Positions 39,892 to 47,876 of a stretch of 64,000 nt of DNA are shown here, one piece after another. Source of the stretch: CAYMKL01 sp964390805 (lineage in GTDB: Bacteria > Chloroflexota > Anaerolineae > VGOG01). Every line of letters begins with the position of its first letter. The first letter of the stretch is position 1. The notes beneath the pieces were generated by a model. The model was not told the origin of the DNA. It saw only the letters and a program-made list of their open reading frames with translations, and ran no database searches. The DNA is taken from the NCBI GenBank assembly GCA_964390805.1, contig CAYMKL010000007.1, positions 1-64,000 of the forward strand, written 5' to 3'. Made by a program: the position numbers and the translations under genes.

Positions 39892-41292
39892 ATGGCTGGA
39901 ACTGAATCGAGCACCATTCCTCTGGCGGAGATAGATCAACTCGAACGATTGGTCGAATACTCGGCGCTGATCGGTGGCTATGGCCTCGTCAGCCTGGCGC
40001 CCATTCGTCACCGCCAGGATGGGCGCATGACGGAACGCATCTGCCGACGAGCGCTTCGCCTGATCCCAGATGAGGAACTCATTACGCTACACGACGGCCA
40101 GTTCTTCGTCGGGTCCGTGGATTTTATGATTCAACGGACTCCCGACGGCGCGGGAAACCTCCGGCGCAATTACGTCGTGCTGGAAACCAATGGAGGAAGC
40201 AACCGGGGGTTTACGTCTATCTCGGTGCACGGAATGGATGAGGTCTGCAACGGCTACCTGGAAATGCTGCGCTTCATTGAGGATCCGTCCCCTCTGATCG
40301 TCATGGGCCACATCAAGCGAGACCCGTTGATCGTGGAGAAACTCTACCTGGCGCAGCAGTTGCAGCACTCCCTGGTAGCTGAGGGGCTGTGCGACACGGT
40401 CCGGATGACTCGTCTGGAGGGCTTCCGAGGCCTGCTGGAGCCCGGCGAAGGCCTGATCATCCTGGATGAATACGAAACGCTCTTGCCGGCCCTGGTAGGC
40501 GCCGATGGCAAAGCGAGCTTTCCCGCCGTCATTCTGAATGGGCATCCAGTGAATGCCATCATCGGGGACGGTGTGGCGCGGCGGCACTACCAGATGGGCC
40601 ACGGCCAACGCTTCGACGTGGTGTTGGCCAACTGGGCTTTTCCCATCACCGACGATAAGTACCTGACATACTGCGCCGTAGATTCGGCCATGGATCGCCT
40701 GACCCCTTTCAATGTGCATCGGCTCAAGTACTGGCAGGCCCAAACGGTAGATGAGCTGGCCGAAATCTGCGCCGACCAGCGGACCAAGGGGGATCTGATC
40801 ATTAAGCCGTTCCAGGGCAGTGGCGGTGCGGGCGTCCATCCCATTGACCAGCGCTCCCCCATTCCCGTCATCATCGAGGAGAGCATGGGAGAGTTTCGGC
40901 AGAAGTTTGGCGCCTGGCGCAGCCCCTTCCCGTATACGGTGTGTGAGAAGATCGAACCTCACCGTGCCTGGTGGCGTGATTCGGAGCGAAACTACGATGT
41001 CCGTGTCTACGTTGCCCGCGACGGCGACCAGGTGCTGCCCAAAGGCGCCCTGTTCCGCATCGCCCTGGAGCCACACACGGGCGAGAACCGCAAGCGCGCC
41101 CTGGTGGTGAACTTGTCAGGCTACGGCGGTGTGGATATCGACCGGGGTCTGGGCCTGTCGGACGAGGGGCTGGAGACGGTGCGGCTGGATGAAGAGGACA
41201 TGGCCCAGATGTTCGCTGCCTCAGCCGTATTGATGACCTACATTGCTGCCAATTCTGATGAGATTCAGAACGGCGTGAAACGTAAAACGTGA
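39892..41292 (+). CDS. ATP-grasp-like ligase, paralogue 1
   Basis: The 466-residue protein has an ATP-grasp glycine-rich loop (DLIIKPFQGSGGAGVHPI) near residue 300, followed by the C-terminal ATP-grasp half (YDVRVYVARDGDQVLPKGAL, LVVNLSGYGG). The N-terminal part has a conserved NYVVLETNGGSNRGF segment that is shared with the convergent paralogue at 41351. ATP-grasp enzymes join a carboxylate to an amine or thiol through an acyl-phosphate. The final codons VKRKT lie inside the downstream terminator palindrome. The substrate is unknown. It follows the unknown 401-residue protein by 16 bases. Confidence 0.8.
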   Translation: MAGTESSTIPLAEIDQLERLVEYSALIGGYGLVSLAPIRHRQDGRMTERICRRALRLIPDEELITLHDGQFFVGSVDFMIQRTPDGAGNLRRNYVVLETNGGSNRGFTSISVHGMDEVCNGYLEMLRFIEDPSPLIVMGHIKRDPLIVEKLYLAQQLQHSLVAEGLCDTVRMTRLEGFRGLLEPGEGLIILDEYETLLPALVGADGKASFPAVILNGHPVNAIIGDGVARRHYQMGHGQRFDVVLANWAFPITDDKYLTYCAVDSAMDRLTPFNVHRLKYWQAQTVDELAEICADQRTKGDLIIKPFQGSGGAGVHPIDQRSPIPVIIEESMGEFRQKFGAWRSPFPYTVCEKIEPHRAWWRDSERNYDVRVYVARDGDQVLPKGALFRIALEPHTGENRKRALVVNLSGYGGVDIDRGLGLSDEGLETVRLDEEDMAQMFAASAVLMTYIAANSDEIQNGVKRKT

Positions 41293-41336
41293 AACGTGAA
41301 ACGTGATAGGGGAAGTCTCACGTTTCACGTTTTATT
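41292..41336. terminator. Bidirectional terminator between convergent ATP-grasp genes
   Basis: Fifteen-base arms (AAACGTGAAACGTGA at 41292-41306 and its complement at 41318-41332) with a T-rich right flank on the plus strand and an A-rich left flank can stop transcription both ways. The arms are built from tandem ACGTGAA units. Confidence 0.85.
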
Positions 41337-41350
41337 GTGACTGCTGTCGC

Positions 41351-42754
41351 TTATAGTAGGGACTGCTGCTGCGACCAGTCTATTGGCTGGCGAGCGATGG
41401 TGGCCATTAGCACGGTGGAGGCGATGAAGATTTTGACTATGTCTTCCTCGTCGAGATGTACGGTTTCCAGGCTCTCCTCGCTCAGCCCCAGACCTCGCTC
41501 CACCGCAATGCCGCCATAGGCAGAAAGGTTGACGATCAGGCTGCCCTTGCTATAAGTGCCTTTGTCAGGGAGAGGGGCGATACGGAAGAGGCAGCCCACC
41601 GGGATCACCGTGTTCCCCTGCCGGGCCACGTAGATGCGGATGTCGTAGTTGTGGGGGTTGCCACGCCAGGTGGCCTTGCGCGGATTGATCTTTTCGCAGA
41701 CAGTGTAGGGAAAGGGATCAAAGCGGTGGCCGTACCTGGCGCGGAACTCGCCCAGGCTGTCGTCCACCACTTCCGCCACCGGTGAATCCGCCAGGATGGG
41801 GAGAACACCCACCCCACCGCTCCCCCCGTAGGGCTTGATGATCAGCCCATCCACCTCTAAGCGTTTCTCCGCGCAGATTTGCTCCAGCTCCTCTCGGCCC
41901 CAGGCCCGCCAGAAGCGTAGCGGATACATGCCGTGCGGTGTCAACAGGTCCCGTGCCCGCTCGATGGTATCGTAGGTCGAGAACTTGTCGCTGGTGACGG
42001 GGAAGATCCAGTTGGCCAGCACCACGTCTGCTCGTTGGTGCTCTAATTGGTGGTGTCGTGCTACAGCCCCGTCGCCGATGATAAGATCCACCCGCCGGCC
42101 CAGCAGGTAAACCCGGCCGTCCTCCACGTGCAAACCGAAGCCCAACCGTCCATGGGGGCTGAGGACAATCACCGCCTCACCTTTTCCCCCCCCTCTTTCC
42201 CCCCCAACTTTGGGGGGGATGAAGGGGGGGAGGTTGCGAAAACCATCAATGGATACCACACGCACCTTCAGGCCAGGCCGTTCCCGTTCCAGCGCTTCCT
42301 TCAGCCGGTAGATGGTGAGAAACTTCTCTGTGATGAGCGTGTCAACGTCGGGGTGACCGATCAGGATGAGGGGTGGCTCGTCGCTATCCACGAAGCGCAG
42401 CATCTCGACGAACCCGGCCATCAGCCGCTCCACGTCGGGCGGAGAGAGCAGGGTGAGGCCGCGGCTGCTCCCCCCGTTGGTCTCCAGCACGGTGTAGCCC
42501 ACCTGCCCGTCCGGCGCCTCGCGTACCATGTAATCCACTGAGCCCAGGAAAAAGCTGTCGTCGCTCACCTGGATCAGTTGGGGGTCCTGGATGCGGGCCA
42601 GCGCCTGTTGGCGAAGACGGTCGGTCAGTTCGGCGTCCTGGCGGGCCCTAATATCATCAAAGCCAAACTGCCTGAAGCCGACCAACCCTCCCAACCTGAT
42701 GAACCATTCCAGGTCGCCTAATTCCAGATGCTCAGGATTGATTGCTGTGGTCAT
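41351..42754 (-). CDS. ATP-grasp-like ligase, paralogue 2
   Basis: The 467-residue protein starts at ATG 42754 after GAGGAGGAGAG; that ATG overlaps the TGA of the metalloenzyme gene. It is homologous along its length to the convergent gene: YTVLETNGGSSRGL, GLIIKPYGGSGGVGVLPI, YDIRIYVARQGNTVIPVGCL, LIVNLSAYGG. A family B repeat inserts PPFIPPKVGGERGGGKG at about residues 180-196. The pair are likely to use related but different substrates. Cotranscription with an aspartoacylase/desuccinylase-type enzyme suggests that an amide made by one is cleaved by the other. Confidence 0.8.
   Translation of the reverse strand: MTTAINPEHLELGDLEWFIRLGGLVGFRQFGFDDIRARQDAELTDRLRQQALARIQDPQLIQVSDDSFFLGSVDYMVREAPDGQVGYTVLETNGGSSRGLTLLSPPDVERLMAGFVEMLRFVDSDEPPLILIGHPDVDTLITEKFLTIYRLKEALERERPGLKVRVVSIDGFRNLPPFIPPKVGGERGGGKGEAVIVLSPHGRLGFGLHVEDGRVYLLGRRVDLIIGDGAVARHHQLEHQRADVVLANWIFPVTSDKFSTYDTIERARDLLTPHGMYPLRFWRAWGREELEQICAEKRLEVDGLIIKPYGGSGGVGVLPILADSPVAEVVDDSLGEFRARYGHRFDPFPYTVCEKINPRKATWRGNPHNYDIRIYVARQGNTVIPVGCLFRIAPLPDKGTYSKGSLIVNLSAYGGIAVERGLGLSEESLETVHLDEEDIVKIFIASTVLMATIARQPIDWSQQQSLL
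42185..42229 (-). repeat. In-frame palindromic repeat, family B
   Basis: CCCCCCTCTTTCCCCCCC and its G-rich partner around AACTTT encode PPFIPPKVGGERGGG on the minus strand inside the second ATP-grasp gene. Confidence 0.85.
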
Positions 42755-43707
42755 CTCTCCTCCTCGTGACATTTGTCTTGACGTGGCAGGAACATGGCCA
42801 GCGTCCCGCCGTGAGGCACGCGGTTGCGCGTGCGCAGGTAGATGAGCTTGCCCGTCGTAGGAGCCAACACGGGGCGGGGGTGCACGTCCTCCAAACTCAC
42901 CAGGAAACCAAAGGGCTCTCCGACGGCGAAATCCGCGCCCGGCTGCGCGTGGGTGTAGAACGCTCCCTCGGCGGGGGAGGGCACCAGCACGCGGGCGTCG
43001 GTCAGCCAGACCATCTCTGGGGGAGTGGGCCGTCGCTCATAATCACCCGGCGCCAGTAAGCCGCTTCGTCCCAGGAAGGCTGTGATGAGATCCAGGCTCA
43101 GGGTCACGTCCTCGGGGAAGACGACAGTGCCGCCGCCCAATTCCAGGGTCAGCGTGCGCTGCCCCGGACGGAGGTAGGAAAGGATGTGATGCGCCAGCGA
43201 TTCTGGCGTGCCCCGCTTGATGGCAAAGGGGAAGCCCAGCGAGGCCGCCCATTCGGCGTCCTCCTCCCGATAGAAAAGGACGTGGGGCAGGTAGCGGGCC
43301 TCGCCGGCGCTGTGCAGATTCAACACCACCTCGGCCTCCTCCGCCAGGCTCATTATGGTCTGGGCAATTGCCTCGGTAATATCAACGGGCTCACTTGCAC
43401 TGAATGCGCGCGCCATGTCGCGGTCGCTGCCGGGCGTGAAACGGGTTCCGGCGGCATAGGCCATTGGGTTGCAGACTGGCAGCACGTCTACCTGCCCGCG
43501 CAGGCGGCTGCCGCTAACGTGTTGTTTCCCAACCTCGGCCAGTCGCTCCACCAGTTCGTAGGCCGTCTGTATCCCGCCGTGCTCGCGGCCGTGCACACCA
43601 GCGGTGATGAGCACGCGCCGCTCACCTTGCCCGAGCCGGTAGTGTGCCAGCGTGGCATTATGATCGCCGTGGGTGACGTGGATGTAGCGGGGTTGCAGGT
43701 TGATCAT
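42751..43707 (-). CDS. Succinylglutamate desuccinylase/aspartoacylase-family zinc enzyme (M14-like)
   Basis: The protein of about 318 residues (start uncertain among 43722 GTG, 43719 ATG and 43707 ATG) has the zinc site HxxE in TAGVHGREHGG, the later histidine in LNLHSAGE and a catalytic glutamate in TLTLELGGG. AstE/AspA-family enzymes remove acyl groups from amino acids; relatives with a C-terminal barrel resemble the segment PVLAPTTGKLIYLR seen here. It is cytoplasmic. Its stop overlaps the start of the second ATP-grasp gene (ATGA), so the two are translationally coupled. Confidence 0.85.
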   Translation of the reverse strand: MINLQPRYIHVTHGDHNATLAHYRLGQGERRVLITAGVHGREHGGIQTAYELVERLAEVGKQHVSGSRLRGQVDVLPVCNPMAYAAGTRFTPGSDRDMARAFSASEPVDITEAIAQTIMSLAEEAEVVLNLHSAGEARYLPHVLFYREEDAEWAASLGFPFAIKRGTPESLAHHILSYLRPGQRTLTLELGGGTVVFPEDVTLSLDLITAFLGRSGLLAPGDYERRPTPPEMVWLTDARVLVPSPAEGAFYTHAQPGADFAVGEPFGFLVSLEDVHPRPVLAPTTGKLIYLRTRNRVPHGGTLAMFLPRQDKCHEEER

Positions 43708-43765
43708 CGTGTTCAGCATCACCTCCTACAAGAACTTCTCGATAAACACCTCAGCATTGTGGAAC

Positions 43766-43792
43766 GGGGCGACCCTCGCGTGGGGTCGCCCC
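43766..43792 (-). terminator. GC-rich stem-loop upstream of the metalloenzyme gene
   Basis: A 10-bp stem (GGGGCGACCC and its complement) with a 7-base loop has no T run. It may be a repeat or a weak terminator between the toxin-antitoxin operon and the next gene on the same strand. Confidence 0.45.
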
Positions 43793-43867
43793 ATCTTCGC
43801 AACGACGCGGTATACTATGCCACGAGGGTAGGAATCGTTCAAATTCAGAACTTGACAACCCGAAAAG

Positions 43868-43898
43868 AGAAGCCAGGCGTTTTGAGCATCTGGCTTCT
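43868..43898 (-). terminator. Intrinsic terminator of the RelE/Phd operon
   Basis: AGAAGCCAG and its complement CTGGCTTCT form a 9-bp stem, followed on the minus strand by CTTTTC, 42 bases after the toxin stop. Confidence 0.75.
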
Positions 43899-43939
43899 TT
43901 CGGCGGAGCGAACCCGCGAGATGTTGGCGACATTGGGCT

Positions 43940-44224
43940 CTAGCCCCCAAACTTCCGTTTCAGTCTCCGGTAAGTCTCATCGTCGCCCCGCTTGGCGACA
44001 AGCAAGACTACGATTGTGCGTTCCTTGTCGTCTACCTCATAATAGATTCTGTACTCACCGCTGTCCACCCGGTAGCCGTCGCCAATCTTCTTAACGTCTG
44101 GAGGCCGTGGATTCATCGTCAGTCCGAAAATCTTGAGCGCAATCTGGCGAAAGACCTTTGCCCGGTAGCGCTTTACGTCTCCCAGTTCTTTCAGCACCCC
44201 CTGAGCAACGACGAGCCTATACAT
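43940..44224 (-). CDS. RelE/ParE-superfamily toxin
   Basis: The 94-residue protein starts at ATG 44224, overlapping the antitoxin stop by 8 bases. The fold signature is clear: YRLVVAQGVLKELGDVKRYR at the start, PPDVKKIGDGYRVDSGEYRI in the middle, YYEVDDKERTIVVLLVAKRG at the end. RelE-type toxins cut mRNA on the ribosome, ParE types hit gyrase; the RVDSGEYRIYYEVDD core fits the RelE side. It is expected to be neutralised by the preceding antitoxin. Confidence 0.9.
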   Translation of the reverse strand: MYRLVVAQGVLKELGDVKRYRAKVFRQIALKIFGLTMNPRPPDVKKIGDGYRVDSGEYRIYYEVDDKERTIVVLLVAKRGDDETYRRLKRKFGG

Positions 44225-44513
44225 CTGGCGGCAGCTCCAGACGCTCGTCGTGCAGAGCCTCGTACTGCTCAACGAGGGCCTCGAAGGGCACCACACCTTC
44301 CTCTGCGGCGGCGATCTTTGCCAGGCGCATCATCTCGACTTCGCGTTCAAGCTCCATACGCTCCAGATGCTCCAGTTCATCCACGCTGACGATAGCCGCA
44401 ACGGGCTTGCCTCTCCGCTCGACAATGAAACGCTCCCCGGCATAGCGTACACGGTTGAGGACGTCTCCGATCTGCTCCCGCAGGTTCATTGCACTAATCG
44501 TGGCTGTGCTCAT
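44217..44513 (-). CDS. Phd/YefM-type antitoxin
   Basis: The 98-residue protein is read from ATG 44513 after AAAGGAGCG. It has the Phd/YefM N-terminus (SAMNLREQIGDVLNRVRYAG, ERFIVERRGKPVAAIVSVDE), which binds DNA and dimerises, and an acidic C-terminal tail (AAEEGVVPFEALVEQYEALH) that would wrap the toxin. A palindrome at 44544-44569 over the promoter fits autorepression. Confidence 0.9.
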   Translation of the reverse strand: MSTATISAMNLREQIGDVLNRVRYAGERFIVERRGKPVAAIVSVDELEHLERMELEREVEMMRLAKIAAAEEGVVPFEALVEQYEALHDERLELPPDV

Positions 44514-44543
44514 ACTCACTCGCTCCTTTGTCTCTAATATGAT

Positions 44544-44569
44544 ATAATTATCATAATTTAGATAATTAT
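44544..44569 (-). promoter_or_regulatory. Autoregulatory operator/promoter of the RelE/Phd pair
   Basis: AT-rich arms ATAATTATC and GATAATTAT, 8 bases apart, overlap TATAAT-like sequence on the minus strand, about 30 bases before the antitoxin start. AT content is far above the surroundings. Confidence 0.75.
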
Positions 44570-44722
44570 ACCATATATCGGATAACCTGTCAAGCGCCGG
44601 CATCTCAGGCTCTGCGTACGAGTAATCGGTAACCATTCGTGTCAACTTAAGCTCTGAGCTCCGTCTCCGGGGCGGCCCGGCGACGGGGCTTTGAGCCTCA
44701 AGTTGACACTAAGGAATCGGTA

Positions 44723-44797
44723 ACTGACACCGACACCAGAGTGACCACCCTCGACTACGATGACTACAAACGGCCGGTCACCATCACCCACCCCAGC
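44723..44797 (+). pseudogene. RHS-repeat gene scrap
   Basis: Twenty-five codons read TDTDTRVTTLDYDDYKRPVT and ITHPS, matching a segment present in both RHS proteins (TDSDVGVTTYDYDDYKRPST). No start, stop or further repeat is attached. It lies nearly 6 kb from the nearest RHS gene. Confidence 0.75.
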
Positions 44798-44861
44798 TGG
44801 CACCTTCTGGCCCGATCTGCCCGATGCCCAGGCACGCCGCCGTCTCAGCCAGACCTTGTAG
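44796..44861 (+). pseudogene. BTAD/SARP-regulator scrap
   Basis: A different frame directly after the RHS scrap reads TFWPDLPDAQARRRLSQTL and then a stop. The FWPDLP-AQARRRLSQTL pattern is the hallmark start of BTAD-containing SARP regulators, which usually continues YRLR. It is a fused fragment, not a gene. Confidence 0.5.
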
Positions 44862-44924
44862 CAAATCCGCCGTATGCTCTCTTCCCTTCCTTAACCCGAC
44901 TCCCCTCATCACTAGTTGACAGGC

Positions 44925-46469
44925 TCATGGCAAGGTCTTGGAAAACGGCTTCCCGTCCCGGTGGCATAGGAGTTGTACCACGTGCTGGCCGGAATAGAGG
45001 CAGGGAGGGACACCACCGCCCGGCATGACCCACTGTCCAGCCATGTAGAAATTGGACAGACCAGGCAGGGTCCTTGCTATCCGCGTATTGATCACCTCGG
45101 GCGTCGGCAGCCAGCCCATGTAAGCGCCTTGGTGATTGCGGGTGTAGCGCCAGGTGGTATAGGGCGTGGCCACGTCGGTCATCTCCACCTGGGATGAGAT
45201 GCTGGGATAGTGTGCCTCCAGCCGCTCCAGTAGCTCCGCCGCCACCCGCTCCTTTTCGGCGTCGTAGCGCGGTCGGTCCTTTTGCAGCTCGTTCCAGAAG
45301 TCCCACTCCGTCTCGAACGAGACCTGGACCACTGTCTTGCCCGGCGGGGCGAATCGGTCACTGTAGTTGAAGATGCGAACGATGATCCCGTCAATCGTCT
45401 GGTTGCCCACCGCGAGGGGACGCTCCAGCTTGATGATACTCATCCACGGTTCATTGGTGAAGTCCCGGGCCACCCCAAAGCTGGCCATGACAGTTGGACG
45501 GATCAGCTTCCAATTCCTGTATCGGTTCTCGATTTTCTCATTCACGTAGCGCCCGCCCAGCATTTTGAAGATGGTGCTGTACCCATCGGCGGCGGAGACC
45601 ACGACGTCGGCACGGTGCTCGCTTCCATCAGCCAGACGCACGCCCACGGCTCGTGGACCCCTCCCCCGGCCCCTCCCCACATCGGGGAGGGGAGATTCCT
45701 CCACCAGAATCTCCTCAACGGTGGACTTGTAGCTCACCTGCCCGCCCAGGTTCTTGTAGCGCCTCTCGATGGGCAGGACGAAGTCAAGGCATCCCCCTTC
45801 CAGCAACCCCAACTGCCCGTCGGCGACCAACCCCAGCACCATGAATACGAACCAAACCGGCACCTCTGGCAGGAACAGGTACTCGATGCACTCCCGCAGC
45901 CACGGGTCATGAGCGGCTTGTGCGTAGTCGGCGACGGGCCTGGCGTATTTGCCCATCATGTACTTGAGCAGCCGACGCATGCCCCACACCTCTTTGAGCT
46001 GTTCCAGGAAGCCGACCAACTCAGGAGGCTTGCTCATCCCCACCTCGCTCATATCGAGTCCCTGCATGGCGCGAGCGCCGGCGATCAAGTCGTCAACGAC
46101 CTGGGCGTCAGTTGGTGAGAGGGCCTTCAAGTCATCGGCCAGGCGGTCGAGATCCTGGGTGACCAGCACGCTGTGCCCGCTGGCTTCGTCGGTGAAGCGG
46201 CCGTAGGTGGCCATGTCCACGCAGCGGGCGGCCGGAGCGATGCCCAACTCGCGGTACAACTCGTAGAGTGCTGTGCCCGGCTTGTGTCCCATGACAAAGT
46301 GGATGCCACCGTCAATGAGGTAGCCCTTGCGTTTCCAGGCGGCGGCCACCCCACCTGGCACGGTGTGGTGCTCGAAGATGTGGCTTTGATAGCCGTTCAT
46401 CTGGGCGTAGCAGCCGGTGGACAGACCAGCCAGCCCAGCCCCGATGATGATGAGCGATTTCTTGGGCAC
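44925..46469 (-). CDS. FAD-dependent NAD(P)/FAD oxidoreductase, phytoene desaturase (CrtI)-like
   Basis: The 514-residue protein is best read from GTG 46469, with GGAG upstream. The dinucleotide-binding motif IIIGAGLAGLSTGCYA begins it, followed by PGGVAAAWKRKGYLIDGGIH, typical of the CrtI/RetSat amine-oxidase group. The C-terminus holds the second FAD contact FYMAGQWVMPGGGVPPCLYSG. Members desaturate or isomerise carotenoids or reduce polyprenyl chains; no carotenoid genes are nearby, so the substrate is open. A family C repeat encodes PLPDVGRGRGRGP at about residues 255-268. Confidence 0.87.
   Translation of the reverse strand: MPKKSLIIIGAGLAGLSTGCYAQMNGYQSHIFEHHTVPGGVAAAWKRKGYLIDGGIHFVMGHKPGTALYELYRELGIAPAARCVDMATYGRFTDEASGHSVLVTQDLDRLADDLKALSPTDAQVVDDLIAGARAMQGLDMSEVGMSKPPELVGFLEQLKEVWGMRRLLKYMMGKYARPVADYAQAAHDPWLRECIEYLFLPEVPVWFVFMVLGLVADGQLGLLEGGCLDFVLPIERRYKNLGGQVSYKSTVEEILVEESPLPDVGRGRGRGPRAVGVRLADGSEHRADVVVSAADGYSTIFKMLGGRYVNEKIENRYRNWKLIRPTVMASFGVARDFTNEPWMSIIKLERPLAVGNQTIDGIIVRIFNYSDRFAPPGKTVVQVSFETEWDFWNELQKDRPRYDAEKERVAAELLERLEAHYPSISSQVEMTDVATPYTTWRYTRNHQGAYMGWLPTPEVINTRIARTLPGLSNFYMAGQWVMPGGGVPPCLYSGQHVVQLLCHRDGKPFSKTLP
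45655..45703 (-). repeat. In-frame repeat, family C
   Basis: GGACCCCTCCCCCGGCCCCT followed by CCCCACATCGGGGAGGGGAG, read on the minus strand, encodes SPLPDVGRGRGRGP within the FAD oxidoreductase. Confidence 0.75.
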
Positions 46470-46800
46470 TTTTCTTTCTCCATTTCCTCTCCGCAGCGGA
46501 TAGAAAGCGGATAAACGGATAACCACTACTTCTTGATCCGTTTATCTGCTCCCATCCGTTGCTTCACCTAACCCACTCCGTCAGTCCATACAACCTGGCC
46601 AAGCGCAGCCGAGGTAGACGAAGGTCATAGTGGCTTCCGGCGATCATTAAGGGAACAAGCGGTAGCCAGGACAAGACGCCTCAAGTTTAGCACAGAGGGG
46701 GTTTTTTGACAAGGCGAGTCTCGCCATACCCCTCCAGAAAAGCAAGCCCCCTTCGCTTTTGGTGAGGCGAAGGGGGCTTACCAATGAGCTCCTCTATCTA
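46470..46800. other. Non-coding stretch upstream of the FAD oxidoreductase
   Basis: No gene is seen. It holds a GCGGATAAACGGATAA / TTGATCCGTTTATCTGC inverted pair at about 46506-46551, related to repeats at 37556-37610, and the terminator at 46744. Confidence 0.5.
46744..46779 (-). terminator. Intrinsic terminator downstream of the MazF-type operon
   Basis: A 13-bp stem (AAGCCCCCTTCGC and its complement) is followed on the minus strand by GCTTTTC. It lies just after the PorB scrap. Confidence 0.8.
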
Positions 46801-47075
46801 CTAGCCCCGGCTTTGGCCACCAACCTCCCCCACTCCCGATCCACGTTCGCCTGAATAAACTCGATGTCCTCCTCGGCAAAGTGGCTGAAGCGGCCCTGAA
46901 GTTTGAGGTACTCCTGCACCGGCACCTCCCGCTTGGGACGGACGGTGATGGTCTGCTTCTCCCTGATCTCCACCTCGTAGAGGGGGAAGACCTTGCTCTC
47001 CACGGCCAAACGCGAGATGCGGATGGAGTAGGCAGGCTCTGTCTTCCAGCCGGGCGGACAGCCTGGTATATTCAC
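46801..47075 (-). pseudogene. Duplicated 3'-end fragment of the porB-like gene
   Basis: The reading CPPGWKTEPAYSIRISRLAV through FSHFAEEDIEFIQANVDREW to LVAKAGASR is homologous along its full length to the last 90 residues of the intact beta subunit at 47877. It lacks the thiamine-binding part. It is in the same orientation and lies beyond the MazF-type pair. The copies differ at many bases, so the duplication is not recent. Confidence 0.9.
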
Positions 47076-47116
47076 GCAGCCAGTTTGCGCCCCACGTTAC
47101 GCCCCATAGGTAGCCG

Positions 47117-47461
47117 CTACGCCCCATCAGACCGCGCGATTGCCTTTCTAAGACAGTCCACAATCCCCCGCCAGTCTCGCTCGGAACAATGACCAATGGG
47201 AGTGGCTGCGGTGGCGGGCAGTGTCGCCAGAAAGGTACGAAAGGCTGATGGGCGATGCAATCCCGCTTTAGCCCAATCCTTCAGCAGGTAATCGGTGGGC
47301 GTCGTTGCTTTCTGAATCTGTGAGGTCATAATGCCCACAATTACGTCAGGACGGTGTTGGTGATACGTGGAACTGGAGACCACGATCGCCGGCCGGCGCT
47401 TGACGCCCTTCACGCCAGGGAAATCAATCGTCACGACGTCACCCGCTTGTAGAGTGCTCAC
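47117..47461 (-). CDS. MazF/PemK-like endoribonuclease toxin
   Basis: The 114-residue protein starts at GTG 47461, overlapping the antitoxin stop by 4 bases (GTGA). It has the MazF/PemK barrel signature: AGDVVTIDFPGVKGVKRRPA, IVVSSSTYHQHRPDVIVGI, then TDYLLKDWAKAGLHRPSAFR, and a short C-terminal helix ERDWRGIVDCLRKAI. It should cleave single-stranded RNA. The paired gene upstream supplies the antitoxin. Confidence 0.88.
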   Translation of the reverse strand: MSTLQAGDVVTIDFPGVKGVKRRPAIVVSSSTYHQHRPDVIVGIMTSQIQKATTPTDYLLKDWAKAGLHRPSAFRTFLATLPATAATPIGHCSERDWRGIVDCLRKAIARSDGA

Positions 47462-47682
47462 GATGTCCGCTCCCCCAGCGATTGGGCCGCGTACGTCAGC
47501 GACATTCGCATTAAATCAACATAGTCCTCCTCGCTCCACATGTCGCTTTCATCCACAATCCATGTCGTAGGACTGCTCATCAGGTCATCCAGCACCAGTT
47601 TGACCAGCCGCAGACGCTCAATGACGGGCAAGTTTTTCACGCCTGTTTCGTAAATCTGCCGGGCAACTCCTGTTGCTTGCAT
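47458..47682 (-). CDS. Antitoxin of the MazF-like pair
   Basis: The 74-residue protein is read from ATG 47682, with AGAGGAGGA 6 bases upstream. It is acidic in its C-terminal half (WIVDESDMWSEEDYVDLMRM), a typical toxin-wrapping tail. The N-terminal half QIYETGVKNLPVIERLRLVK is helical and resembles small antitoxins found next to MazF-like toxins. No classic SpoVT/AbrB swapped hairpin is visible. Confidence 0.75.
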   Translation of the reverse strand: MQATGVARQIYETGVKNLPVIERLRLVKLVLDDLMSSPTTWIVDESDMWSEEDYVDLMRMSLTYAAQSLGERTS

Positions 47683-47822
47683 TATACATCCTCCTCTAGT
47701 AGCCAGCCTCATGCGGGAAAACTGCCCACGCGATATGTCACATCGTGAGATTTCACTCCCCCTGGCTTACTCTGCCTCGGTTTGATCTATACCATCCTCC
47801 CCCGTTCCACATCATCGTCTCA

Positions 47823-47850
47823 ATTGTAGCATAAACGGGTGCAAAGTCAA
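47823..47850 (-). promoter_or_regulatory. Promoter of the MazF-type operon
   Basis: On the minus strand TTGACT (47850-47845) is spaced 16 bases from TACAAT (47828-47823) with a TG extension. It lies between the porB stop and the antitoxin, so the pair can be expressed on its own. Confidence 0.65.
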
Positions 47851-47876
47851 AGAGCGGACGCACTGTATCTTCGACT

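Noticed and set aside
43726..43950. 74-codon minus-strand frame between the RelE toxin and the metalloenzyme
   Set aside because: It runs across a clear terminator and has no ribosome site or recognisable motif.
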